Shown here in pieces: positions 26,533 through 36,181 of a DNA stretch of 64,000 nucleotides. The notes under the pieces are model-generated. The model made no database searches. It worked only from the letters and a program-made list of their open reading frames with translations, and had not been told where the DNA came from. The DNA lies in assembly GCF_947496075.1 (NCBI RefSeq), contig NZ_CANMBJ010000002.1:1340856-1404855 (forward strand), given 5' to 3'. This DNA comes from an uncultured Tateyamaria sp. (lineage in GTDB: Bacteria; Pseudomonadota; Alphaproteobacteria; Rhodobacterales; Rhodobacteraceae). Position 1 is the first letter of the stretch. The number at the start of each line of letters is the position of its first letter. Position numbers and translations under genes: made by a program.

Positions 26533-29500
26533 ATGAAGATCCTGAAAAAGCTCTTTGGTTTCCTCTTTTCCCGCTTCTTGTGGACCCTTTTTGGAATCGC
26601 GCTTCTCTGTGGCTTGATTTGGTCCCTGGGTGGGATTGTGAAGATCGGCTCGGTTGCACCGCTGGAATCTGCCGTTGCGCGGATCGTGACCATTGGTCTG
26701 ATCCTGATTGTCTGGCTAGTATCCATGCTGCTGCGGCAAATGCGAGCCGCGCGGGCCAACCGCGTTTTCGTCACCGACCTCGCCGCACCACCTGAGCCCG
26801 AGGAAGGAGCACCAGGCGACGCCAACATCGCCGAGATCGAGGGCAAATTCAAAGGCGTGTTGGATCAAATGAAGCGGTCCAAACTTGGAGGGCGCAAATT
26901 CCTGCGTGACATGCCCTGGTACGTGATCATCGGCCCACCTGGTACAGGCAAAACAACCGCTTTGCGGCAATCCGGTTTGCATTTTCCGATTGATCTGTCC
27001 GACGACCTAAAAGGGATTGGTGGCACGCGAAATTGCGACTGGTTCTTCACTGAAGATGTCGTTCTGATTGATACGGCCGGCCGATATGTTGAACAGCAAA
27101 GCGACTCGCAGATCGATGCGGCAGAATGGTTTGGCTTTCTCAAGATGCTCAAGAAGCACCGCGGAAGAAGAGCTCTGAACGGGATTGTCCTCACCCTATC
27201 CGTCAATGATCTCTTGGAAGGCGACGATTCAATCCGGGAACACGGGCGGATCATCCGGGCGCGTCTTGCTGAATTGAAAGATGAACTTGGCGTCGATCTT
27301 CCTGTGTATCTTCTTCTGACCAAGACCGATTTGATCCCAGGCTTCGAAGCCTTCTTTGGCGATCTGACAACGCGCGAACGCGAGCAGGTTTGGGGCAGCA
27401 CTTTCAATGTCGAGGCCAGGCTGGACCCGGAAATCGTAGATCGGGAGATGAAGGCCCTCCTCACCCGGCTGGAGAGCAAAAGTACGGCCCGCATTGCCGA
27501 AGACCTCCCGATTGAGGAACGTGCACAGGTGTTCCGCTTTCCCACCCAGATGGACACGCTCACACGTCCATTAAAACTGCTTTTGGATGTGGCATTTGGC
27601 GAAAGCCGTTACGAAGAAGCTGCGCGCCTACGCGGATTTTACTTCACATCCGCCACGCAGGAAGGTTCTCCGCTCGACGCAATGGTCGCTGGTATGGCGC
27701 AGAACTTTGGGATGCCAGCGACACAAGCCGCGCCTCGTCGACATGGAGATAAACGGTCATTCTTCTTGCGGGACTTGATGACTGACCTGATCTTTCCAGA
27801 GGCCGGCCTGGGCACCTTCGATGCCAAATCCGTGGCTCGTCACCGTTGGCTGTGGCGTGGAACTCTTGGGGCAGCCTCATTCGCAACACTCATCGCGATC
27901 GGGCTTTTTGTGACCTCTTATGTGCAACAATCCCGCGCTATTGGTGCCTACGAGGACAACCTCAAGGCTTTGGGCCCGCGCCTCTCGAACATTGCGTCCC
28001 GACAGGCGCCTACCGATCCGCTTGATCTCAACCTCGCCCTTGATGCGGTAAGCGAAGTGGCACGCGCAAACACTGTGCGAACTGCCGGTCTCCTGTCTTC
28101 TATCGGCCCCAGCGCGCAAGAAGACCGTGAGCTTGCCCAAAACATCGCCTATGAACGGGCCCTTGATCATATTCTTACACCACGGATGGTTGCCCTGCTC
28201 GAAGCAACGATGTGGCGTCAAATCCGCGACCCCGAATACTTGCTGGGCGCGCTCAAGACCTACCAGATGATGACTGGGCTCGCGCCCTTTGATGCCGACT
28301 TCGTCACTACTTGGTGGCAAGAGGAATTGCCGCAATATGCGCCTCTGGATCCTTTCGCGGGTCCGGAAGCCGCCCAACACCAACTGGCCGCCATTGCCAT
28401 CATGCAGACCCAAACGGAACGGCCCGACCCGGATGCGCAACTGGTCAACCAGGCGTTGGAGATTGTTTGCACCATTCCAATCAGCAAACGGGCATATGCG
28501 ACCTTGATGAATGACCCGGACGTTGCCGGGCTGCCCCAATGGATTCCGGCAGAGCATATGGGGCCAAACGGGCAGCAGGTCTTTACGCGCTTGTCAGAGA
28601 AAACACTGCGCGTCGGCATTCCCGGAGCTTTCACCTATGACGGTTTTCACACCGTTGTTGCCCCGCGTGTTGGTGCTGTGGCTGTTCAGGCGGCGCTGGA
28701 TCGCAGTGTATTTGCAGGCGGTTGCCCTGAAAGCGCGGGCGCTTCGGAACGCAGTATCGAGGCGGATGTAACAAAGCTCTACTTCGACGATTACATCGAA
28801 GCCTGGGACGGGCTTCTGCGTGACATTCGGGTTAGTCCGATTACGGATCTGGAACGCGCCCGGACCAATCTCAAAGACCTTGCGGGATCCGACAGTGCGC
28901 TCCAGCGGTTTTTGACGGCTGTGGTTCTCGAAACGGATCTCACTGATCCCCGCGACGATGGGCAAGTTATTGATGTCACGTCCGGTTCTGGTTTGTTGGC
29001 GCTCGCGCGCAAAAGAATCTCTGGTGTGGCGCGACTGACAGACGATGCAAGGCTCGCCGCCTCAGGCATCGGTACCGATGCTGCCTTGGCTGAAGCGCTA
29101 GAAGGGCGTCCTGTTGCCGACCATTTCGCCCCTTTGAAGGCCACTGTAAAAGAAGTGGACGGCAATCCGCCCCTTGTGGGCGATACGATCGCCGCGCTGC
29201 AGGCGCTTTCAAACGAAATCCAAGTCATTGCAGCCAGCCCGCAACCGGAACAAGCATTGGCCAGATCCGGTGGTCTGTCTGTGTTGACCGGTGCGGTTGC
29301 CAACGAAGCACGTATTCTGCCTGATCCGGTTGACGACTGGATTGCCGGGATCGCGGCGGATGCCACGGCCGTCAGTCGCGATGGAATCGTCGCGCAACTG
29401 AATGCGAGCTGGCGCGCGGATGTGCTCCCCTTTTGCCAAAAGGCCACGCGTGGGCGATATCCTTTTGACCGATCGAGCGGAATTGACGTGAACATCCTCG

Positions 29501-30081
29501 ATTTTGCCCGACTGTTTGGCGCTGGTGGCTTGATCGATGGCTTCATCGAAAATGAGTTGAGTGACTTTGTGAACACAAGCAACCGCCCCTGGCGGTGGCA
29601 AGCGGACTTTGGGCTCAGCGATGAGGCGCTCGCTCCCTTCGAAAATGCCAGGGCCATTCGAGATGCCCTGTTTCCTGGTGGGGCTGGCCCGTTGATCGGC
29701 TTTGTCCTCGTTCCTCAGGATTTGTCGGCAAATGCTGCTCGTGTCTCGCTTAATGTCGATGGTCAACTGCTGACCTACGCACACGCCGCCGCAGCAGCCC
29801 AACCTCTCACATGGCCCGGGCCGAACGGCAGCAACATGATAACGCTGTCCTTTGCACCTCTTGATACCGGCGTGGAGGTTGTACAAACGCAAACCGGTGC
29901 GTGGGCAATTTTGCGTTTGTTCAGTGAAGGCGGTCTCTCACCCAGTAGTTTGCCCGAGGTGTTCAACCTCAATCTTTCGCGCGGCGGCTATACGGCCAGC
30001 TTCCAGCTTCAGGCCAACTCCGTAGAAAACCCATTTGACCTGAAGGTTTTCTCCGGATTCCAATGCCCCGAGTCCTTTTGA
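26533..30081 (+). CDS. tssM: T6SS inner-membrane protein TssM (IcmF)
   Basis: The 1182-residue protein has two N-terminal transmembrane helices (about 13-35 and 48-67), a cytoplasmic NTPase-like domain with Walker A GPPGTGKTT (about 134-142) and DTAGRYVEQ, then a third transmembrane helix (about 440-460). A long periplasmic domain follows, ending in the IcmF C-terminal module (GRYPFDRSSGIDVNILDF, WPGPNGSNMITLSF) that contacts TssJ. Length and layout are normal for TssM. It follows tssL by 2 nt and overlaps tagF by 19 nt. Confidence 0.95.
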   Translation: MKILKKLFGFLFSRFLWTLFGIALLCGLIWSLGGIVKIGSVAPLESAVARIVTIGLILIVWLVSMLLRQMRAARANRVFVTDLAAPPEPEEGAPGDANIAEIEGKFKGVLDQMKRSKLGGRKFLRDMPWYVIIGPPGTGKTTALRQSGLHFPIDLSDDLKGIGGTRNCDWFFTEDVVLIDTAGRYVEQQSDSQIDAAEWFGFLKMLKKHRGRRALNGIVLTLSVNDLLEGDDSIREHGRIIRARLAELKDELGVDLPVYLLLTKTDLIPGFEAFFGDLTTREREQVWGSTFNVEARLDPEIVDREMKALLTRLESKSTARIAEDLPIEERAQVFRFPTQMDTLTRPLKLLLDVAFGESRYEEAARLRGFYFTSATQEGSPLDAMVAGMAQNFGMPATQAAPRRHGDKRSFFLRDLMTDLIFPEAGLGTFDAKSVARHRWLWRGTLGAASFATLIAIGLFVTSYVQQSRAIGAYEDNLKALGPRLSNIASRQAPTDPLDLNLALDAVSEVARANTVRTAGLLSSIGPSAQEDRELAQNIAYERALDHILTPRMVALLEATMWRQIRDPEYLLGALKTYQMMTGLAPFDADFVTTWWQEELPQYAPLDPFAGPEAAQHQLAAIAIMQTQTERPDPDAQLVNQALEIVCTIPISKRAYATLMNDPDVAGLPQWIPAEHMGPNGQQVFTRLSEKTLRVGIPGAFTYDGFHTVVAPRVGAVAVQAALDRSVFAGGCPESAGASERSIEADVTKLYFDDYIEAWDGLLRDIRVSPITDLERARTNLKDLAGSDSALQRFLTAVVLETDLTDPRDDGQVIDVTSGSGLLALARKRISGVARLTDDARLAASGIGTDAALAEALEGRPVADHFAPLKATVKEVDGNPPLVGDTIAALQALSNEIQVIAASPQPEQALARSGGLSVLTGAVANEARILPDPVDDWIAGIAADATAVSRDGIVAQLNASWRADVLPFCQKATRGRYPFDRSSGIDVNILDFARLFGAGGLIDGFIENELSDFVNTSNRPWRWQADFGLSDEALAPFENARAIRDALFPGGAGPLIGFVLVPQDLSANAARVSLNVDGQLLTYAHAAAAAQPLTWPGPNGSNMITLSFAPLDTGVEVVQTQTGAWAILRLFSEGGLSPSSLPEVFNLNLSRGGYTASFQLQANSVENPFDLKVFSGFQCPESF

Positions 30082-30530
30082 CTGGTTTTTACGGCAAACT
30101 GCCACGGCACGGAGATTTTGTATCACGTGGATTGAAGCCGGGCGTCAAACGGGCGTTGGATCAATTGCTTACAAAACTTGCAACCGCAGATCTGCCTGAA
30201 GATGGATTGCGGGCAAGCCTTTGTTTCGAAAACCAGATGTGGCTTGCGCTCATTCTGCCCAGTTTCGATGCCCCGGGGCGCTTCTTCCCACTCGCGGTCA
30301 TGGTCCCTTTCGTGGACGAAAGTTTCCAAGGGGCCGAGGCCCGCTGCAAGAACCTGAGTTCCATTGCTCAAAGCGCAACATCCGGTGCGCGGGACGCGGA
30401 TGAATTGTTGGGGGCGCTGCCAATGTTGGAATTCGGCGCTGAGATGCCAGGAGTGCCAGAGGCGATCTGGACTTCGTCAACACCTCCGACCCCGTTGGCT
30501 CAGGTCTTGTCAGACATCAGTTCTGATTGA
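30063..30530 (+). CDS. tagF: T6SS post-translational regulator TagF
   Basis: The 155-residue protein begins VLLTGFYGKLPRHGDFVSRG and contains ENQMWLALILPSFDAPGRFFP and PLAVMVPF, the DUF2094/TagF pattern. TagF represses T6SS assembly independently of phosphorylation, probably by binding the FHA protein, and completes the control set PpkA-PppA-Fha-TagF. Here it is the stand-alone form, not fused to PppA. The first 19 nt overlap tssM; the last 14 nt overlap the convergent end of vgrG. Confidence 0.88.
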   Translation: MPRVLLTGFYGKLPRHGDFVSRGLKPGVKRALDQLLTKLATADLPEDGLRASLCFENQMWLALILPSFDAPGRFFPLAVMVPFVDESFQGAEARCKNLSSIAQSATSGARDADELLGALPMLEFGAEMPGVPEAIWTSSTPPTPLAQVLSDISSD

Positions 30531-32829
30531 TCTTGCTGCCTTTCAACGTGATTTCACCGCCTGCCTTGATGTTGATTTTGCCGGACGCATCCAAAGTGAT
30601 GTCTTTGCCCTCAATGGTGATGGTGCCATCCTTCTTGAGAATAACTTCAGATTTTCCGACCTTCAGGGTGATGCTGTCATCAGCGGCTTCCAAAAGAAGG
30701 TTCTTGTTGGATCGAAACGCGGCATCATCCTCAGCACTATGGAAACACTTGCCAGTGACCATGTAGGTGCCTTCACCTTCGACCCAGAAGCTTTGGTCGG
30801 CTTTAACCTTTATCTCTTGTGATTTGCCGATGCTGACGGATTGACCCCCATTGATTTGCCAGCTGTCATCTCCTGAAACCCCGTGCTTCTGGTATGCCCC
30901 CACCGTGACGGACCGGTATCCCGCAACGGTATTCGATTGCCACGCTCCGACCGCGCGGCTTTCCATGCCTCCCACCTTAATGTTTCGCAACCCACCGACA
31001 GTGATCTTCTGATCAATCAGAACATATTGCGAGTGCCCTTGCATGATCTGTTCATCACTGTCGCCGTCTACCGTGATCGTTTCATTCCCACCGACATGCA
31101 GCGTGCGATTGTCTCCAACAGTCTCGTGATCATTCGCCCCAATCTGAACGGTGCGGTTGTTTCCAATGCCAGTGGACTTGTCATTGCCGACCACCTCCGC
31201 TCGATCATGCACAATCTCCTGTCGCGCATCATTGCCAACTTTCTGGAAGGAATCATTGCCGATCTCTTCGCGAAAATTGTGCCCGATATCCCGGCCTTCA
31301 TCGTTCTTGATCAGTTCGTTATGGTCTTTCTGCGCTTGGAAGTAGACCTCTTCCGACCCCGCCTTGTCTTCAAACCGCAATTCGTTGAAGCCGCCTCCGC
31401 CAAGCGAACTGTCAGATTTCCACCCCGACTGAGTGGCATTTCCCGGCAAGGCATAGGGCGGCATTTGCGACGCATTGTAGACCCGACCCGTGATGATCGG
31501 CTGATCCGGGTCGCCTTCCAAGAAATCAACAATGACTTCCTGCCCGATCCGCGGGATCTGAATGAAGCCATAGCCCGATCCGGCCCAAACGGACGACACC
31601 CGTACGAAGCAGGATGAATTCTCGTCTGACCCACCCAGGCGATCCCAGTGAAACTGGACTTTTACGCGGGCATATTCATCAGTGAAAATCTCTTCTCCCG
31701 ACGGCCCAACAACCACGGCGGTTTGCGGCCCCCGCATGACCGGTTTCGGGGTTCGGCGTGGCGGGCTGTATTCTTCGGTTGTTGGCGTCAATTCAAATTT
31801 GACGACATAACCTTCTTCGACGTTCTGTTCCCCCGCCCCGTACTGACCGTCCCAAAGTGTATAATCCGCAGACAGCACCGCGTATTCCGTGACATCACCT
31901 TCGCGAGGAAAATCTTCCAAATCAAAGATCATTCCAGAATTTACGCCTATCACGGTCGCAATCGCCTTGGCCCGTCCCACTGGCGACTTCAACTCCTGCA
32001 TACGCAAGAGCGAAAGATGGTCACCCCGTGAGAGCTCGTCGAAGTTGCCGGGATAGTGATAGCGTTCCAGATCACCCAAATCATGCACGCCAGGATTGGT
32101 GCTTTTTGACATCAAATCCGCGGATGGTTTTGTAAAATCGTAATCTGTCTGGGCAACCTCGCCGGTCGTCACGCGGGCGGTCCAGGAAAACTCTGTAATC
32201 CCTTGCGTGTCTTCAACCGCAGGCGACAGGTCAGGATAGTAGCGTATGCTCTCATGCCCTGCCCCCGGTGCCAAAGCCGACAAGGTATCCACCAAAATCA
32301 GAGTCTGATCCGCGTCACCGTACTCGAAAAAGAAAAAGATCCCCTCGTGCTCCATCCAGCGCATCACGAAGTCGAGGTCGCTTTCACCGTATTGCACACA
32401 GTAAGGGATTGGGTCGTAAGTTGCCTCCAAACGGTTCTCAAACTTGGCGACAGAGTAGGCTCCGAAGACCTCTTCGAGAATTTCAACAATGCTTAAATTC
32501 TGAAAAATCCGGTTGTCGGTCGACTTTGACAGAAACCAGAGCCACGGGCGCAATGTGGCTGAATAATAGGCGTCCACGCCTTCCAGCTTGGTCAGTGAAA
32601 ACTCCGACACGTAACCGCCCAAATAGACTGGTTCATCATCGCCCAGCCCAATTTCGATGTTCATCGGCTGGCCCAGCACGTCGTCGACAGGCAAAGTCGG
32701 ATCATCACTGAGCATCTCGACCACGAAGCGATAGCAGTCACTGACGGCATCGCGCCCAGTCATTTGCGAAAACAAAAGTGTTTCCGGGTCCAACGGCCCA
32801 CTCAGCCTAAACGCGCGTCCTTCGGCCAT
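30517..32829 (-). CDS. vgrG: T6SS spike protein VgrG (TssI)
   Basis: The 770-residue protein has a gp27-like N-terminus (FRLSGPLDPETLLFSQMTGR), the gp5/OB region (EYARVKVQFHWDRLG, WAGSGYGFIQIPRIGQEVIV, FLEGDPDQPIITGRVYN) and a long beta-helix. That helix has many V-G repeats (FREEIGNDSFQKVGNDARQE, TVGAYQKHGVSGDDSW). The C-terminus stops after KINIKAGGEITLKGSKINQ without an enzymatic extension, so it is a structural spike that relies on PAAR-like partners for toxin delivery. A GAGAGG sequence precedes the ATG. It is convergent to tagF with a 14-nt overlap. Confidence 0.95.
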   Translation of the reverse strand: MAEGRAFRLSGPLDPETLLFSQMTGRDAVSDCYRFVVEMLSDDPTLPVDDVLGQPMNIEIGLGDDEPVYLGGYVSEFSLTKLEGVDAYYSATLRPWLWFLSKSTDNRIFQNLSIVEILEEVFGAYSVAKFENRLEATYDPIPYCVQYGESDLDFVMRWMEHEGIFFFFEYGDADQTLILVDTLSALAPGAGHESIRYYPDLSPAVEDTQGITEFSWTARVTTGEVAQTDYDFTKPSADLMSKSTNPGVHDLGDLERYHYPGNFDELSRGDHLSLLRMQELKSPVGRAKAIATVIGVNSGMIFDLEDFPREGDVTEYAVLSADYTLWDGQYGAGEQNVEEGYVVKFELTPTTEEYSPPRRTPKPVMRGPQTAVVVGPSGEEIFTDEYARVKVQFHWDRLGGSDENSSCFVRVSSVWAGSGYGFIQIPRIGQEVIVDFLEGDPDQPIITGRVYNASQMPPYALPGNATQSGWKSDSSLGGGGFNELRFEDKAGSEEVYFQAQKDHNELIKNDEGRDIGHNFREEIGNDSFQKVGNDARQEIVHDRAEVVGNDKSTGIGNNRTVQIGANDHETVGDNRTLHVGGNETITVDGDSDEQIMQGHSQYVLIDQKITVGGLRNIKVGGMESRAVGAWQSNTVAGYRSVTVGAYQKHGVSGDDSWQINGGQSVSIGKSQEIKVKADQSFWVEGEGTYMVTGKCFHSAEDDAAFRSNKNLLLEAADDSITLKVGKSEVILKKDGTITIEGKDITLDASGKINIKAGGEITLKGSKINQN

Positions 32830-32922
32830 GAAATGCCTCTCGCAATCAGATCAACTCAAATTAAATTGGCGAAACCGCCCACTACAATACCAGTAACATA
32901 CAGCAAAATTATTGCTTCGTCT

Positions 32923-35316
32923 TCACAGCTGAGACGGACAGGCAAAGTCCGCCATCAGAGGCCGGATCGAGACAGGGTTGACCGGCTCATCAAACTGTAC
33001 TTCCAGAAAAATTCGACCGGTCTCATCCCTCAGATCGACCAGAAAGCGCCGCCCCTCGTCACGCGGTCTGACCCGCACGCCATCCAACATCCTGTGCATC
33101 CCCCAGGCGCCGGGATGTGACAGCAGACTGCTTTCGACGCTACCGTTGAATTGCACCGCCACACCCTGTTCAGACACTGGACCAGGCCACGCAAGGCGAC
33201 TGGCGGCACCCGACGCACGCAATGACGCCGTTTGTCCGCCCAATCGAAAACTGGCCTGTCCGCGCTCCGCCAATGTGGCAAGCATCATTTCTGCCCCCAA
33301 ACCCTTGCCGCCGAACAATCCGCTGCTGATCGCCATACTTTGTTCCAGAAACGTCGCGCTCTCCGGCGAAAGCCCAGCAAACCGCGCTTCGGTCTTCCAG
33401 CGCCAAGGCCCATCCTCTGTCTCCAGATTGGGACGCGCATATTGTGCGAAGAATTGGGGAAGCAGCCCTTGCTGACCAAAAAAGTTGGTCGTGATTGCCA
33501 CCGGTACTGCGGCACCTTCTCCAAACGGATAACGCCCCTCCAACTCCGCCTGACACGCCGCCTGAATCCGAGTCCATTGTCTGGAGATTGGCGTATCATC
33601 TGCGACCACAGGCGCACTGATTTGCGCAAGGGTATCCTCGACCAACTGCACGACAAGCCGAGGGGCAGCACGCAAAGACTGAATTGAGCGCGCCCGCTCG
33701 GCCACGGCAAGGATGGCATGATCCCCGCGCGCCGCATCTTGCGAACGCGTTACCAGCGCTACGTTTACGGCGGCAAACAGCGCGGCGATCTCTTCCATCC
33801 GCCCCTGTTCGACGTACTGAATTGCCGGTCCAAAACTGCGCGCAATTTCGGTCTGGAACGGCCGTGGGCGGCTGCGATCTCGCCCACCAATTTCTGTCCA
33901 GATCTCTTCAAACAAAGCAGACAAGGGCGATGTGGCCTGCGATAGAGTTCCGGAAACGATGATCGCTCGATCAGGATCATCAAAAGGTCGCACCCGCAGA
34001 TCGGCGAGCCATTTCGTCCAGGCGTCAATCGTTTCCGTCTGGAGCCGTTCCATCACCAGGTCGACTGTGCCGTTCTGCTGCGGCAAGGGGCGACCAAACA
34101 AAGCTTCCGTCACTTGCCTGCTTTTCGTCACGGCGACACCAGCGGAAATGGTTTGCGCCCGGTCCCACCCCTCCCGAGTGTAAAGGCCAGGCACCTCCAA
34201 AGGAGTGTCGCTGCGCCGGATCGCGACATCCAAAAGGTTGGGCAGGGCCTCTGACGCTGACCATGACGGCAGGGACAACACATCGGGCGCGCGGATCATC
34301 TCCAACCAGGTCCGGTCCACTTCACTGGCCTCCGTGGCGATGGTGCGGGCCTGCTCCAAGAGCACTGCCTCGGCAGGAACAAGCCCCTCAACCGGACCAG
34401 TCAGTGATGCAATGTGCTCTGAAAACCCTGAGAGCCCGAGCGCTTCTTCCCGCGCTTTTGCCCATCCAATCAGGAAGGTTGGTTCCCACGCGGTCTGCCC
34501 GGTCAGAATACCATAGGCGCGCAAGCTATCATACACCGCCAGACCTTGTCCCTCCGTTGCCAAGGCAAATTCTATCGCATCCGCCAAAAGTGGGCCGATG
34601 GCCCGCGCAGCCGCTTGGCGATAGGAGGACTCCGCAGCTCCTCTCGCGTCGGCAAAAGGCAAAGTCAGCACATTGCGCAACGGCGCTTGGACTATCGCTG
34701 CTTCTACGTTTTTCAGATCGCCGGACAGCGCGCCAAGGCGCGCCAGGATAGCGGCGCTCTCCCGTGTTTGCTCCAACTCAAGGGCGTTCTGAAATTCCGA
34801 ATAGGCTGCATACGCTTGCGCATGAAATCTTTGTTCCAGCCATGCCAGATAGGCCGCCATCCCAATCACCGCGGTTACAAGTAAAACCGAAAGCATCGGA
34901 ACGATGCGAAGTCGCGCTGCCTTGGGTCTGGACTTTCTCCGGACTGTTGCAAGCACATCGGACAAAAGCGCTTCCAGTGCAGTATAATTCTGGTCCTGCG
35001 CGATGCGCCGAAACTCCCGCAGATCAGCTTCGCTGACATCTCGTCCCTCAAAGATGGTCTGCTGAGCCAAGGCCCCCCACTTGGTAATATCCGTCTTCGG
35101 CAACGCCCTGACCCTGTGGTCAGCAAAAACGGCCAAGGCCATCCGGGCCGGTCGCAAGGTCACAGTCGGTTCCCCCGCCCGTTCCGCACGTTGCGAAAAC
35201 CTTCTCAAACGCACCGCAAGCTCGTCCACGAGGCGCGGCACATCACGTGCGTCTTTCGGACCAAGGCCATCGACGAACTGTCGAAATGCGGCGGCCTCCT
35301 CCTCCAGCGCCGTCAT
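32923..35316 (-). CDS. Second TssM-like protein lacking the NTPase domain
   Basis: This 797-residue protein has a ~135-residue soluble N-terminus with no Walker A motif, one transmembrane helix at about 139-160 (VPMLSVLLVTAVIGMAAYLA), and a long extracytoplasmic region that parallels the periplasmic part of TssM. Its CQAELEGRYPFGEGAAVPV and NFFGQQGLLPQFF match the equivalent CQKATRGRYPFDR and LFGAGGLIDGF of the neighbouring TssM, and both end in a Trp-rich (GPWRWKTEARF) and beta-rich IcmF C-terminal domain. It is a paralogue or functional variant rather than a fragment. ATG 35316 overlaps the stop of the M15 peptidase gene (ATGA) and replaces a longer frame from 35337. Possible roles are a modified membrane complex or a periplasmic scaffold. 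Confidence 0.72.
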   Translation of the reverse strand: MTALEEEAAAFRQFVDGLGPKDARDVPRLVDELAVRLRRFSQRAERAGEPTVTLRPARMALAVFADHRVRALPKTDITKWGALAQQTIFEGRDVSEADLREFRRIAQDQNYTALEALLSDVLATVRRKSRPKAARLRIVPMLSVLLVTAVIGMAAYLAWLEQRFHAQAYAAYSEFQNALELEQTRESAAILARLGALSGDLKNVEAAIVQAPLRNVLTLPFADARGAAESSYRQAAARAIGPLLADAIEFALATEGQGLAVYDSLRAYGILTGQTAWEPTFLIGWAKAREEALGLSGFSEHIASLTGPVEGLVPAEAVLLEQARTIATEASEVDRTWLEMIRAPDVLSLPSWSASEALPNLLDVAIRRSDTPLEVPGLYTREGWDRAQTISAGVAVTKSRQVTEALFGRPLPQQNGTVDLVMERLQTETIDAWTKWLADLRVRPFDDPDRAIIVSGTLSQATSPLSALFEEIWTEIGGRDRSRPRPFQTEIARSFGPAIQYVEQGRMEEIAALFAAVNVALVTRSQDAARGDHAILAVAERARSIQSLRAAPRLVVQLVEDTLAQISAPVVADDTPISRQWTRIQAACQAELEGRYPFGEGAAVPVAITTNFFGQQGLLPQFFAQYARPNLETEDGPWRWKTEARFAGLSPESATFLEQSMAISSGLFGGKGLGAEMMLATLAERGQASFRLGGQTASLRASGAASRLAWPGPVSEQGVAVQFNGSVESSLLSHPGAWGMHRMLDGVRVRPRDEGRRFLVDLRDETGRIFLEVQFDEPVNPVSIRPLMADFACPSQL

Positions 35317-36176
35317 AGCAAGCCTTCGGCGGCCCATTTGCGCAAAGTCTCCACACCAACTTCAAAGTGCATACTGTCTTCTCGTGAATAGGTCGCGCCC
35401 CAGTACCAGCCTTCCTCATTGAAGAGTTCAGCGATCAGAAGCAGCCCGAACTGTGTGGATCCATCACCGAACCCGTCGAGTCGCCCTTTGAGTTTCAGGT
35501 CGATTGCAGTTCCCCAGGAATGGTTGGAGATGCCGGTACTCGACCCCCTGATGAGACGCGCGCACAGCGCCCCGGCCGTGCCAATAGCGGCATGGATATC
35601 CGGTTCCTGCTCTTGCAACCGCTTCATGATCCGTTCCAGAGAATCCAGCGCCGGACGGATCATGGTGACTTTGATTGGACCGACTTGCCGGGTTTCCAAC
35701 AAGGCGCGCAGGCTGGGATTGGTGACACTCTGGCAATTCACGCCATAAGTTTGACGAGGATTGCCAAGGACTTCGCGCATGATCCTGTTGCGAGGCTGCG
35801 AGATATTTTTGTTAAACCGCTCGTCGGCAAGGATCATCTGTTCGGTCATGTCCTTGGTTTCGGAATGCTCGCCGATCTGGTCAAAACCGCGCAAACTGGT
35901 GGGAGAATTGACAACTGCAGGCGCGCGATTTGCCGCCTCGCGCGCGTCGGCCAAGGCTTTGCGTAATTCTTCGATTTGCCGCTTGGCCGCTTCAATCTCT
36001 ACGTCCTGCGCCTCAAGGGTACGGCGCAGTTCACGCACTTCGACGGTTGCTCTGTTCAACCGCACCAGCGCGCCACCATCTTCGACCTGCAAGACCGCAC
36101 CGACCAGGGCAAAAGCCACGGCACCGGTAACCAAACCAATGGCAACTATTGTCGCTGCGACCAAGTTCGCCTGCAC
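35313..36176 (-). CDS. Membrane-anchored M15-family peptidase, T6SS-associated
   Basis: The 287-residue protein has an N-terminal transmembrane helix (about 6-29), a coiled coil (about 38-85; EVRELRRTLEAQDVEIEAAK) and a C-terminal M15_4-type peptidase domain. The domain has SNHSWGTAIDLKL (His219, Asp226) and SMHFEV (His270), matching the zinc ligands SxHxxGxAxD and HxE/H of VanY-like D,D- or L,D-peptidases. The layout suggests a periplasmic enzyme that opens peptidoglycan for the T6SS membrane complex, as TagX is reported to do in Acinetobacter. This specific function is inferred. The start is GTG 36176, 5 nt after pppA. Confidence 0.75.
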   Translation of the reverse strand: MQANLVAATIVAIGLVTGAVAFALVGAVLQVEDGGALVRLNRATVEVRELRRTLEAQDVEIEAAKRQIEELRKALADAREAANRAPAVVNSPTSLRGFDQIGEHSETKDMTEQMILADERFNKNISQPRNRIMREVLGNPRQTYGVNCQSVTNPSLRALLETRQVGPIKVTMIRPALDSLERIMKRLQEQEPDIHAAIGTAGALCARLIRGSSTGISNHSWGTAIDLKLKGRLDGFGDGSTQFGLLLIAELFNEEGWYWGATYSREDSMHFEVGVETLRKWAAEGLL

Positions 36177-36181
36177 GCGCC

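Noticed and set aside
28791..29657. 288-residue minus-strand frame opposite tssM
   Set aside because: Serine/arginine-rich shadow of the TssM periplasmic region with no motif.
30900..31500. Repeat-like stretch that might be read as tandem DNA repeats
   Set aside because: The periodicity is at the protein level (VgrG beta-helix V-x-x-G-N repeats) and not a nucleotide repeat or CRISPR array.
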